In this document: piece by piece, positions 1 to 13,600 of the stretch | Numbering within the stretch: the first letter of the stretch is position 1 | Layout: every line of letters starts with the position of its first letter | Source: Mansonella perstans | Taxonomy: Eukaryota; Nematoda; Chromadorea; Rhabditida; Onchocercidae | Assembly (NCBI GenBank): GCA_037074765.1 | Contig: JBAMDO010000081.1 | Coordinates: 62,001-126,000, forward strand | Direction of reading: 5' to 3' | Length of the DNA stretch: 64,000 nt | The notes under the pieces: generated by a model | What the model saw: only the letters and a program-made list of their open reading frames with translations | Databases searched by the model: none | Told to the model about the DNA's origin: nothing | Made by a program: the position numbers and the translations under genes

Positions 1-3000
1 GTGAAAAAATAGAAGTGAAGAAAATGGAATGTTTATAAAATTAACTCTGTTTCATGAGCAAAATTTTAAACTGTCTTGAAGGAAATGTTGTAAGATGAAA
101 TGTATAAAAAAAGGATGAAAGAAAAATAGGTATTTGTTTTGAAAGAAGTTTGAAAGGTTTTGAAAGGTAATCTATTTCAGATTCTACTTTCTCATCCTAT
201 CAATTCTAATTAGTTAGCTTTTTATATGGATAGCAAAGATAATACTTCGGCAATATTATCGACAGCGAAGTGCAGTACTATAGATTTATTGATATCAGTG
301 GAAGGGTCATCAAACGTCAAAATTCAGCTCCATAAAGCCTTGAAGTAATTATCAAAATGAACAAATGTCATTTTAATAAGCTGTCATATTTATTCAAGTG
401 AATTGTATTGATCTACACTAATAATTCGCGACGATTGATCCGAGCTTATTTAAAATATAGCCTTCCTCTATTTTCTACCACATTTTTTTGCATGCTAAAT
501 TATCAATAGCTGAAGAACCGAAACTAATCAGACAACTTTAAGATAAAAAAAAGGGAACAAACAGAAGAAATTGTTGAAAAAATTTTTTTATAAAAACATT
601 TGAAAAATAAGAAAAGAAATGCTTAACTTATCGATTTGAAAACTTCAATACTGCGGAAAAATGAATTCATATTAGACTACTTGTATTATAGAGTTGAAAT
701 AAATAATCGTCTTGTCATTCATAGAGGACTAAATGAATTTAAATGTGGCGAATATAGCGTAACAAAGTGAACGCATTGCCTGTTCTGCTTTTTTAATATT
801 TTCTGTTTTCAAACTTTTTTCAATTTCTTGATAAGTTGATCAGATGGAAGAATTGAAAGTATTATTCATTTAAAGTGCAATAAGAACAATAGCTACTGAC
901 AGTAATATGAATATTTAAATTACCTCTTCTTTTCAAATCTTCCTTAAAAGTGGTTCCATTGGTCATAAAAAAATTCGAAAACTCTGAAATTGATAATGGG
1001 AAAGATTAGTGAAAGCTTTGAATCTCATTATCAAACGTGAACTCTTTAAAAATTTAAAGACTTAAAAATTATTCAATCAAATTTCTTTGTGATTATAATT
1101 TGAATAGGATTCAATAAATCGTTTCCAGTCCACAACTTTTTAATGAAGAGCTTGCAGATCTGCATAATGCCTTCAAATACTTTTAGAATTATCTCATTGT
1201 AATTTAAAGGCTGCATGTCGTCATGTGCCTTGTGCGCGATTTGTGTAGAAGAACAAGCCGGAAATCTGCACCACAAATAAATTCCATATTTGAAGAAAAG
1301 AACCAAAATGTTTGCAAAGCAGAAAACATTCTACAGGGGAATGATAAAATGATTACATAATGATTGTAAAGTGACCGTCATAAAATGGGAGCAGAATGGG
1401 TGAATAATGATTGATAGAGGTTTCAGGAGAGAGTGCTAATTGCATTCCTGATGAAATGAATATAATCAACTGATTCAGATTGTTCGGAAAGATCATTTAC
1501 CGATTAAACTTTTTTGAATACTATGATAGTATTGCGCTATCAGAAACATTTGCTAACTATTTAAGTTATAGGAAAGTTTCAAAGAAATTGTATAAAGAAA
1601 TTAATCATCAGCAAGCAGATTGGTGACAGCATCGCCCCTATTTCCCATGCAATTCTAGATCGTCTCGCAGTAACAGTGCAAGATATATACGATTTGCATG
1701 GCAACATATGAAATACAGTCATCAAAATATTTTACCAACACTATTAATGGAATCAAACGATTTGTTGTGCGATAGCTGATATCGCACATGACACAATGTC
1801 ACTTTAAATTAAAATGCAATTATCATTAGCTGTTTAAACAATAATATACGGACATATAGTATATTTGAAGAAAAACATGAAATTTGTTGAATGGTAATAG
1901 TGTACCTTCGTATCAGAAATGAGTAAACAATATTCTTATCATTTATCGTGAAAAATGTAGCGGGAAAGAAAGTCATGAAAATTTTGGACAATTAACATCT
2001 TTTTAAGGTTTCTGGGGTTTTCAAGTTTTCCTCATAGAGTCTTTAATAAACATTTTCCATATGAATCTATTATGTTTGGTTTCAAAAAAACCCCATTCCT
2101 CAAACTTTCTTGAACAGTGCAGTGCCTATGAAATGAAAACTACTGTATGCTCTTATTCAGATTTGTGATTTATTTAAATCACATTTGAACACAATAAAAG
2201 TGACTGTCGCGGCGAATACTATGTTAGGGAAAAAGTAATTCGGTGTTCAAAAGAAGGCCAAATAAAATTGTATTTATAAAACCTTTTGAGAGGAGGCATA
2301 GAAAGGAAAAAGAAAGTCGTATGATTTCGTCTAAAGAAACAAAATATTAGCATATTGCAAGTTGTAAATCAACTAGTGACATTTATTGGTTGGCTTTTGA
2401 AATTGGGAGGTGAAGTACAGAAGAAAAGGTACGAGAAGAAAAGAAGAGAACGGGAAGAAAAGGGGAACGAGAAACATTCTTCCACAGCACCGCTTCGAAA
2501 CATTGGACAGAAAAGAACTTTTAGAAGAATCAAAGGTGTTAAAACATGATTTGCGCATATCTTAGAATAAGCATGGAGGGATGAATTGAAACAGGAAAGT
2601 TGTAAATATGAAATGTAAAAGCCGAAGAATCCTTGCATCTAATAGTTTCCATTAATTTTCTTCAAGCATATTTTTATTTCTGAGACTTCTTAACTATATT
2701 TCAGTTATTTGTTTCTGTCTATTAGTTAAACCTATTGAGATTTGGTCAATGTTGCAGGCAAGATGGAAAGACGTAGAAGTGCAAACAAAAACATGATAGA
2801 TTCTTTGCAGAGATGCAACAGAAATAATATGCAATTAATTAAAAACACTGGATAAAATCCCAAGAAAAAGTGGAAGCAAGTGACCAGCAACAAGAAGAGA
2901 TAGCGAATTTATATTCCAACATTAGGTCTACAGCAAACAGTATTCAATAAAAACTAACTTTGCTAGCAATGCGATAATTTGATGGTAAGATATAAATAAA

Positions 3001-4749
3001 GGAGCAAATTTTTCAAAAATAAACTATGAAGAAAATCGTATTTCAAAAATTGTGATCATTCCAAGGTTCAAAATCAACAAAAAAATAAATGATTAAATTT
3101 CCTTTTTCAAAAAAATTTAATTTTCAATTTTTTTACATGAGCTGTAACGATGATAAACAAATTAAAGTTTGTGTACTGCTCTTTTTTCGCGCCCTTTCGA
3201 TTTTCAAAATAAATTGAAAAACGATAATTTTACTTTCCAGTTATTTCAACGAAATGTTGGTGGAAAAAGTGAACGAAAGAAAAAACTGTTAAAGAAATGC
3301 TTCGTGAAAAAATTCCGTCCAAACCGTTTATTTTACAAACATTTGAGAAATTACATCAATCTGATCGGCCAGTTTTTCTTAGTTTTTGGTCTTAGTTCGA
3401 TTTGTCATCGGAGCTTTTGTTGTAATGAGAATTCTAATTTTGATTAGTTACTAGAAATTTTGAAAAACAAGATGGCCAATGATGAAATTGACTTAGATAA
3501 TTTTAGGGAATAGAATAGCATGAAAATTAAGATTATGATATTTAACTAACTTAGGTATTTTAACTATCCTCCTGCTATGTTCTGAGGAATATTGACCTTG
3601 TTTTAACTTCTCGTACGCCATTTTATGGTGCATACGTGCGTAAAGAGGTCAACCAATTTGTTCGCACCTTCTTTCTTCTAATATAATTGACCTACCGTAA
3701 AATTGAAAAATGTTCAATTAAGAGATATTTATCGCCTTCTTCCCAAAATCTACATAATAATGCAACAGTTTATGAGTGAACTTGAGCAAACGAGCGAGTT
3801 GTGGTGCAGATACTTGAATTGCGGATGGATGGTTGTTGTTGGTACTTACACCTCGAATGAGAATTTGGCAAAGGCCGGTTTGAAGGAATTGAGGAAAAAG
3901 AAGAAGGAGGAGAAGGAAAAAAACAAGTTCGAATTAGGTTTAATGCAACATAAACGCATTTTTGGATCTTACATTACCATCGCAGTATTGCTCATTGTTA
4001 GCGAAATAATCACTGATAATTGCGATCATCATTCCTATTATCATTATTATCATCAATCATATCCTTCAGTGCCAACATTATTTATCATTATCGTCATTAT
4101 CATGGCCACAAATGTTTCCCTTAGAGGCCATTTTGACAGTCACTATCTCTCATACATCATCATTAATTGCTATTACTACTGTAGATGTAGCCATATACTA
4201 ATGGACAATTATTATTGTGAATAAAGGTATTTAATTTAAAATCGACAATCACTCTTTGGAAGATGTTTCACGGGAAAACGAAAGAGATGACATGAAAGTT
4301 GATGATGAAGTTTAAAACGGGCAAAACTGGCTACATTTGAAAATTGCTGTTGTCAGGAAAGGAGGTGTGTTGTCTCGACACAAAACTCCACCTTTTCCCT
4401 CGCCTCTTGTCCTTCTTTTATTACCCGACACTACCGACAACATTTTCCATACGTACCCGTTACTTATCAACAGTGACTCGGAGCAAAACTAGAAAAACGA
4501 ATCAAAATTCTCTCTGCCATCCTTACAACCTGCTACTATAACAAGAATAATTGATAGATACGGGTATTAACTGCTGTAACTGATTCCACCATGCTGCATT
4601 CTTCCTCCTATCACTAATGATATTAAACAATCTCTATCAAATACAATTTTCTCTTACTAATTTAGTAATTAATTATTGTGTAATTTTATGGTATATGAAC
4701 GAAGGTGCTGAATTTCGGTACTTGTTCCTTATAACAACAGCTATGAACA
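1..4749. other. gene-free AT-rich stretch
   Basis: I see no exon chain supported by splice sites on either strand. The longest open frame (3703-4224, plus) begins at a TTG, and its second half is made of degenerate ATCATT/ATTATC simple repeats, so the length is probably low-complexity chance. A 64-codon frame at 2355-2549 is Lys/Glu/Arg-rich because the DNA is purine-rich. A minus-strand frame at about 1140-1300 looks slightly protein-like but has no partner exons. Confidence 0.5.
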
Positions 4750-4802
4750 CTAAAAAACAAACTTATCATGAGGAATGAGTCCGTTGACCTTAATGTAATG
4801 AC

Positions 4803-5551
4803 CATCAGCTTGAAAAGATCGTCAGAGATGGAATCAATGGTAATAGCACTTTAGGGCTCTCTTTCGCAGCAATGAAAGCTATAAAGAAATATTTCAATAA
4901 ACTCGGTAGAAACCCCTATGATGTTGAGCTTGAGTCCCTAGCGTGGATCTGATGGATCTGACTTGATCTGAACATTTCAAGCACAATATCTTTTATTCTC
5001 TCATTGATGAAATAAAAGGTGACCTATATGCACATTATATTAAGTGTGCAGCGCGTGAGATAAATTCTGACTCAATTATTTTTGATTCAATCATTCAATG
5101 CTAATTTAGACATTTTTGAAATTAGTGCTAAGAATATAACTAAAAGAACTCATGAGTATGCTATCACATCTCTTAATATTATTGAAATTTATCAATTTAA
5201 AAATTATCCTAATCAAGCTAATTAGAAAACAAATAATACAAAGAACTTAACAGGTGTTCATTATCAAAAATTGTTTGCAGGCATCCAATATGAATATAGC
5301 TTTCCCTCTGACATATAACTATAACCTTTGATTAGACCAAATGATTTACTTTAGTCCCAAATTATTATCTAATAGATTGACTCATTAGTGATCGACCTCG
5401 ACCCTTCCAACTGATTTCTTTAATTTTCGATTCCATTCGATTATCTCATATTAATAACGGTACATTACACAATGTACTGTATTGTCAGCAATGTAGTGTG
5501 CCCATTAAAACTTTGAGTAGAGTTTTTGAAGAATTTGGAAATGATCAATTA
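4803..5551 (+). pseudogene. shattered protein-coding relic of unknown origin
   Basis: Four successive plus-strand segments read like protein but in different frames and with internal stops. They are 4803-4949 (includes GLSFAAMKAIKKYF), 4967-5101 (includes YSLIDEIKGDLYAHYIKC), 5100-5315 (one TAG at 5223; includes HYQKLFAGIQYEYSF) and 5381-5551 (includes LYCQQCSVPIKTLSRVFEE with a Cys-x2-Cys pair). No splice sites rescue the shifts, so at least three frameshifts and several stops have accumulated. The AT-rich codons and the single-exon nature suggest an inserted gene: a Wolbachia fragment, a transposon or a viral relic. I do not recognise the family. The segments are reported separately and not joined. 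Confidence 0.55.
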
Positions 5552-5936
5552 TAATTACGTGAATTTTTGAGCAAACTGTTCATTATGATCGACTTTTTTT
5601 CTTTCATCAAAAAAATACTAATTAACCAATTTGGAACTTTTGAAATAATAATAAACAATAGAAAATAGTAATCAAAGCTTATAATATCTAAGTAGAAAAT
5701 TTTTTGTAAGCGGAAGTTTAGGTTAAAATGATAAGTTGTAAAAAGTAAAAAGTGTCCTTGATGCATTCAGAACACTAAGTTACGTTTCGTTGTTTCCCAC
5801 ATAGCAATAAATATTATTATTAACTCCGCTCTTTTGTTATCAATGATAGTTTCAATCTTTCAATTCAATCCTTCTGTTTATTGAACTGCGTGAAACTGAT
5901 TGATTTCGAAAAAAATGGAGCGATAGGCTTACTTAC
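5552..5936. other. non-coding gap
   Basis: Between the relic and the orphan exons I see no coding or repeat signal beyond AT-rich sequence. Confidence 0.4.
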
Positions 5937-6222
5937 AAATTTTCTCAGTTCAAACTCCAGTAAAAGTTCTTCATAACAAAAAATTTTCAAATTTAGTACT
6001 GGAATAAATGACTCTGAAGATAAGTTAATCTCTTGTCCGTTTTCTAAATTCTCTAAATATTATCGACGACACCTCATATAGCTTATTCACAGGTTATTGA
6101 ATTGTTATCAGTATGCAGCTTCACTCCAACTTTTCTGCTAATAAATGGCATTAGCTGAATAATTTACTAATAAGGTTCATCCTTACCTTGCGGCAGAACT
6201 TCATCAAATATTTCGCACTGAT
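5937..6222 (-). CDS. possible orphan exon pair, function unknown
   Basis: Two minus-strand segments are bounded by strong splice signals. The first, 6187-6222 (36 nt), lies between TTTTCTTTTCAG and a GTAAGG donor. The second, 5937-6013 (77 nt), lies between TTATCTTCAG and GTAAGT. In the phase that keeps the second exon open they join in frame, giving residues such as CEIFDEVLPQ followed by YEELLLEFELRKF. I could not find convincing exons upstream or downstream. An alternative phase ends the reading six codons into the second exon. This may be part of a small gene or a decayed one. Confidence 0.25.
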
Positions 6223-7539
6223 CTGAAAAGAAAATGTTAAGTGTCTATTAAATGCAATTAATCTTGCTGCGTTGTTAAAATAAAATGAACGTGTCACCTT
6301 GCTGTCACTTTCGCTATGATAACAATATGATTTGCTTTTTATGAGGATTTTTACTTCGTTTGTCAGAATTTCAGGAATTGTTTTTATTCGTACGTTCAAA
6401 AATGAAGTTATTACTTCATTCATGACCTTTATTTTCCTGACAAATAATGTTACTTTCTGTTAGGCTTACAAATAGCTCATACATTGGAAGCTGATTAATT
6501 AATAGACTATCTTAGCCTTTTTTCTTATTTTTACTTCTCAAACAGTTTATCTGAAAGTTAGGCATAAATTACAAAAAAGAAGACACAAAAAAGGGAAAAA
6601 ATTGATGTGAACACCATACAACCATTAGCACTTGGTTTTTAAGTCATTTCGGCAACCAAGAATTTTAAAAAATAATATTTTAAAAGCGATAAGATATTTC
6701 AAATGTTGAAAAGTCTTGAACTACTGCAAAATTTTGCGTGGAAGATTGGAAGTTTTTATTTGAAAAGAAGACAGAATAAAAACAATATCAAAAATCAGAT
6801 TCTGTAAAATGTCACAAATACTTTTTCTTTAAAATTATTGGTTTGTAAATTTGAAAGAAATTCTACCGTAACACATAGTGAAAAGAAAGTGTGTTATATA
6901 TTTTAAAAAAAAAAACTCAAAAGTATTATAATTTTAATCAAATAAATTCAATACTGTTATGGTGCAGCATTTTTTGGCTTTTAGATGAAAATGATCAGTT
7001 TATGCCAAAAACGTTGCAGTGAAATCCGATAGTAAATTCACTGTGATGGTTTCTGAATAGCAATCGAATATTTTTAAGAATTATCTAAATGGCTTCAAAT
7101 ACCAAATGATAATTAGGAACTTCAATATAAGCTTTAAATCTTTTTTTCATTTTCACATAATAAGTGAAATAATCGAAATCCTACTCAAATATACACTGCT
7201 GAAAATATATCTAAAAAGAAGTGGTTATAGTTAAAACATGATAAATAAAACTGAATAAGGAACACTGCATTGAAATAATTAAAGAATGAGTGGAGAAGTG
7301 CTGGCAGTTAAGAAGGAATTATAATGAAGGAAGGAGTCCAGTGAAAAATTATTTCAGATTTTTACGAGATAATATGAAAATCTCATTTAAGTAACGGGAA
7401 AAAAATGAGGCAACATCATTGCAAGTTGTAAAAACTGTTCGACAAAATCAACGATCTCTGAGAAGTATGCAGAATTCGTCATTGTTATGAAAATTGACCA
7501 TGGAAAAGATATTATTTTAGACCTTCGAATAATATTTTG

Positions 7540-7652
7540 ACACAGGAATATTAATGTTAAATAATTTTATTTAACTTTTAATTGGGAAGTAATTTAACAC
7601 AGGAATATTAATGTTAAATAATTTGATTTAACTTTTAATTGGGAAGTAATAA
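7540..7652. repeat. 57-bp tandem duplication, two copies
   Basis: The block beginning CACAGGAATATTAATG and ending before the second CACAGG at 7598 is repeated directly with only one or two differences. It lies in non-coding DNA and looks like a recent local duplication. Confidence 0.9.
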
Positions 7653-10600
7653 AACTGAGAAGTTAATGCAAGTATTCATTTCGTTTGTAAATTTTCTATT
7701 CAAAATTTTTAATTAAAAGTTTCAAGTTAAAATAAACTTATGTCACGAAACATATTGGCTTCTTTTATTCCAATACTAATTTGCTAGAAGTAGTAAGAAT
7801 TATACAGAGTTGTCACTGAACAAACACAAAAGTTCGATATGTTCAAATTTCATTTTATACTCCTACTCATTTTGATTGTCCCTTCATTTCATCTTTTTGT
7901 CCATGTTCCTAACCACTAATAATCTTGTTTTAATTCATTTGACTATCATATTATTGTTTTTGAATTCTTAATCTTTCAAAATTTATCATAAATTTTTTCA
8001 ATGAAAAGCATGCCATATGATCTGCTCTTAACTTATTTTTAAAATAATTCATTTCATTTGGTACTGTCATATTGCCATAATATCATATGATATGTCATAT
8101 TGCATTTTTAAATGAAAGCTAGCTGGGTTCATAAAGCTATGTTTATGTTTAATGATCACATGTATCTAAAAGTCGAAGCAAATTTAATTGATTGCTAAAA
8201 ATAAATTCAGCCTTTATAAATAAGAAATTAAATTTGATGGCATTATTTAATGATTCTACACTTTAAACTTTAGCCATGCTTTTTCTCTGTCACATACAAA
8301 CATGCACACATAAAAACGATAATGATCAGTACTTATTTGAATTTGTTAAAATTGTATTAAACGTAGTGAAATTTTTGTAATCTTATAATCCGAATATTTG
8401 AAACAACTTAAAGAACAATCTATTTGGTGATGAAAAGATTGTACATATGAGAGATGTAATGATGAGAAAAATGAGCTTAGAAATAACTCTGCAAAATAAT
8501 TATAATTAATACAAGACCGCAAAATAGTAATTAATACAAGACCAATTAATTAAAAATATAAGGCAAAATATTGATTTCTTTCTATGGAAGTCAATTCTCT
8601 GTAGAATTTGTTTATTGTAATGTTCAAAAATGATCAAAGCTTATAAATTAAAAGTAATGCAGCAGCGAACAAATTAAATTATCAAATAACCTAAAAAATA
8701 TGTTTTTGTAAAATTCTTTTATGCATCATCACTCATTACAACAAAACAGTCCGGGAATCTTTTGAAGTTTAAAGTAAGCAGAAAATTAATGTCGAAGAGA
8801 AAGTAATCAAGCAAAGTTAAAGAGAGAGAAAGAGGGTGAAACCATATTATTATTATCATTTTCATCATTATTATTGTTATTGCTATGTCTGTTGCATGCT
8901 TTAACAGTTGTTTTGGCAAGGATTTTCTAGCTTGATTACTTGCACATTGCTCTGAATTAAAATTGAAATGAATAATTTCATTTTCTTGTTCTCATATATC
9001 ATCAGCCACAATCCGATTATCACTGTCATCGTCAATCCTATTATCACCATTTAATATGATAAATCACTTCAATTTCTATATCATCATTGCGATAAACACA
9101 AAAACAGACGAAGATAGTAGAAGTAGTGCCTATGTCGCCTTCTTCAAGAAAATGCTGTCGTTTAGAATTGGGTGAAAGCGAATTCCTCTTTCTCTACATG
9201 CGGGTATCATTTTATACATCAGTGCAGTTCGGAGGACGTATTTTTCAAAATTTCGTCTTCTTTTAACAGTGTTCTATAAAATGTGATAAGAAAGAAGATC
9301 AACATAGAGAAATGAAGAAAAGATCTTAGATTTTGGTCCGGGTAGGGAAAAATTACCCAGAACTGACAAATACACTGTAAATAAATGTCACAATGATTGA
9401 TTGCTCGAAAAAATTTTTAAAGAGTAGATTGTACCATCTATTTTATTAAAAAAAAAAAAAAAGAAAAAAACAAGAAACAAACAGTTCGATGACTTCAATA
9501 ATTACTGAATTGAAATTTTAGTCAAGATATGAGCTCTTATAGCATGTTCCGGAAAATACTAAGCCTATCAGAAAGAGATTTTATTAATTAGACTTGTGAT
9601 TTTCTTCCCTTAACGATCAAAGCTGATTTTCAATTAGTAATTAATACTCGTTGCAAAGAAAGTCTTAGCAGGAAACGACAACATTTTCTAAAAAAAATAT
9701 TTCTTGTATGCGTGAAGCATGATTCTTTTTGGCCCAAAGTGTAATCTAAAACGCATATATCTAGATTCAAGTCACTGATCCTAGGATTTATCGCTTACAA
9801 AATCTTGTAGTTCATAGACCTTAAATATTGTCATCCAATGGTCGTTGATTAAAACTGACTAATTTAAAAATTAAAAAATTCCTTTATTTATTTGATTGAA
9901 ATCATAAAAAACGTTTTTTAGAAAATTGTTGCATGCCTGAATTTTTTGCATTACTCTAAATTGTCTTTGAAATAAATAATTTTAAAATAAAATTCTTTGA
10001 ACAATTATAACTGGAAGTTTAATTTGCAAAATAAATTGGGAATCAGATCAATCAAGTCAGATCGCTATGAAATTCTTAACAAATGTAATTTATAATCATT
10101 TCAATTCAACTCATTTTAATTGCTCAGGTTAAAATTCAGTTCACCGAAATTGATTTAAACAAATGGATAAATGGATAAATAAAGTGTAAACAACATGGAT
10201 ACATGCATAGTGATGGAAATAAATTTATCAAAAAAATTTTCCTTTTCCTTTTAGATTTAATTCTGTGATTTCTTGACGATGATGTGACAATGGTAACTGC
10301 TGTACAATGATATATAACTGCGGTCGGTTACTCTCACAATTTATTACAAATAAAAATTGATCACAGCATTTTCCATCTTCCAATTTAATTCCAAATTTGA
10401 ATCGCTTAATTACAAAAGTCGCAATTATGGAAGACAAATAAATGGTGGTGAATCCTTTTAATAATAAAGGTTAATGAATAATTGATGGTAATGATATTAA
10501 TGGCGAGTAAAAAATGAAAAAAAATCTTAGACTGACAACTTTTACTTGATATAATAAAGTTGAAACTTGGAACATTAAATGTAGGCAACATTAACGACAC

Positions 10601-13600
10601 CAATGAATAATTTCGAATTATTAACATATACTATAAAAATCTACTTTAATGCCTTCTTAGCATGAAAAACGATTTCAGTCGAAATGTTTTCAATAGGCTT
10701 ACTTTGAGTATTAGAAACAGGCTATATAAATTATGAAGCCTACCAGATGAAAAGTAGTGATAAGATGATGCAATGATGGAAAATGCTTTCGAGCCACTGA
10801 ATGTTGAAATAAACAAAATGATAGGGGGAAATTGCATCCTAGAAAATATGTGAGTTGCTCTGAAATGCTGGCTTTGGTAAATCATGCTATTGCTGTTTGA
10901 ATTCAAATAGCAAGTAAACTAAATTCATAATAAATAATGAAATGTAAGGAATGATAAATGTGATGAGATTTCTTATATTTACCAAATTGAATATTTGCCA
11001 TTTGATATGTTTACTAAAGGAAAAGTGAAAAGCATATGAGCAAGTAATAAAACTTCAAACTATTCTACCAGTAAAGAAAGGATTGTGTTGCTCCGGTAAA
11101 GTACCCAAGAAACACACTTGACAAATAAAATGAAAAACTTGAAGCTGTTATCAAATAATAAGTGAGAAGTAAACTCTAAAAAATAATAAAAATCATCATT
11201 TTTCTTATCGATTTCAAGTTTTGCGCCAGGAAGCGTAGGTATTTTGTTCTGCGTTAAGTTCTGGAAAGAAGAGATGAGGCAAGGAGGAAAATAATATAAA
11301 AACTCGACAGTCATCTATGATAGTAAATTTTAGAAATTTTTTTCAGTTATTCTTTGATAATTTGCTGTTAGCAGGAAGAAACATTTTGACATGGTTAAGC
11401 TAAGCAGCTGAAATGTTTAATTTACATCTGTCACCTCTGATATCTGTTAAATCAGAAGCACTAATGATTATCTCGCCATTTTCTCGCCTATTCTTCTCTC
11501 TTCCCGCCTATCTCGCTTTCTGTTTCCCTACAAATTTGGAAATTAATTGATAAATTTCGAGAATAAACTGTGTGCAGATTAAATTTGTCGCATATTTTAT
11601 ATTATACAATCATCAATGGAATGCAAAATATTGAACAAATCGATAATAATTGAGAATGTTCAATAAAGGCCAATTGCATTAGCGTAACGATGTATTTATT
11701 GTGAGTACCGCTGTTACAAACAGAATGTGAAATATTTATAGTTAAGGCTTAGGCTATGTTTCTCCCATCGCATCACCTGCCCTTTTTATTTATTAATAAT
11801 AACTGGATATCAATTGACGATATCTTCACCTGTATCTCATTATTACAACATGTTCTCGATTTGATGAAGTGGTCTAATTGTGAATAAAAGAATTAAGTAC
11901 TTCACTATTATATTTCATAATGCAACACTTGAAAGAAACTAAAAATGCCAAATGTCAGTACCAATAATTACGAAGCGCAAATATAAGCGGCGAAGAAATG
12001 AATCATGAATTTGATAATAGTGCAAACATAGAATCAATATGATGAAGAAAAAAGTGTAACCTTTTTTCTGCAATATATTAAGCTACAAATGACCATTCAG
12101 TTACCATTTATCATTCATATCACAAAGTGATCAATGACCTGTCACTTCCATTTAATTCAATACCTCCTTTGACTTTTACATTTTCCTGCTCTTCGTTTCA
12201 TACTTTTTCTCAAATTTTGCTTTATATTATTGCAAGTACACTAGTAGCAACTCTTGAAAAAATAATTTATTTCTTAATATTCCAGATAAACAGACAATTA
12301 GAACAAACGAATGCATTAGAATTTTAAGGAAGCATATTCAAAAATTAGCTTATTGGAAAGCGCCACTGTAATATCAATGATGTAATGATTTCTCATCATC
12401 GCAAGTCGAATATGAGACAGAATGCAGATTTTTGCTTGCCAGATGCCTAATTTTTGTTCTAAATATTTACTGATATTCATAAAAAACTATTTCTATTAAT
12501 GAAATTGGCTGACTCTTAGCTACTGTAGAAACGTGAATGTAAGCGGATATAGTCATTCTAAAAACGACACAACGACAGCACTCAGCAATACTCGACTCTA
12601 AATATCACCCTGACACATGTAACATATTCTGTTAAGCATGTGCTGACTGTATCATGTGTTGGAATGTTATGATTTCACATAGTGTCATATGGGCCAAACT
12701 TTTCTTGTTACAGTTTGGAAGACAACGATCATGCGTTACAACTTCACCTATCCAGCAACTTCTTCTTGTAATTTCTATAGGCATGGATCGCCATTGGGCT
12801 GTATCATACCACCTACTCCTATTTTTCGGCGGATTTCTTGGCTTTTTTGGTTTCTTGGCTTCTTCAATCATGTTCTTATAAATTGATAATTGCTTTACTG
12901 TGCTAGTGTTCTTCAACTTTTATAAAACATCGCAATTTTTTTGTGAAGTTTTTGATGAAAAGTTAAATCTAAGAAGTAGAGTTCTTAAAGTAAACATGCA
13001 CTAAAGTTCTGGAAGAAAAATTATGCTCGAAAATTAAATATGTTATGTTCAAATCATTCGGAAAGGTCCGAGAAATTCTTCTTCGATATTTTGACTATAT
13101 TGTTCAAAGACTAATGCTGATTTTCCAATCATTGCCAGGATTTTCCAAATGCATTAGATTTTATCGATATGTGATCCTGAAAACTCTAACTTCTAACACT
13201 AAGTGATGGCATCTTTATCTAAAATAACTAGCAAAAAGTATTTTTTTTTTTTTTAACAACTGCAGAAGAAGAATGCAAAAGCGAAATAAATCAGTGGAAA
13301 CTTTTTTAAAAAAGTATTTATGCCCTAAAAGCAATCATCATTCCAGACAAGCACTTTTATGCTAATTATTTTATATTCGCAAACAGACATACACTGATAC
13401 ACACAGACACACAAATATAAAATAAACATGGACATAAACACATGAACATACATGCAAACACAAATACAGTTTCAGCAGAACTTGAACGACTCATTTCCTT
13501 TGAATATATCGGATATTATAAAAAACTGATGACTTGGAAGAAAATATTTGGTGTAGAATCACTCTTATCCAGAATATGTCTTTTTTAATCTCTCTATTGG

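Noticed and set aside
3703..4224. 173-codon open frame, the longest in the window
   Set aside because: It starts at TTG, has no splice partner, and half of it is simple ATC/ATT repeat translating to His/Tyr/Ile runs.
12632..12916. Basic Lys/Pro-rich frame that might be an HMG or transposase fragment
   Set aside because: No conserved motif of either family and no neighbouring exon; kept only as a note.
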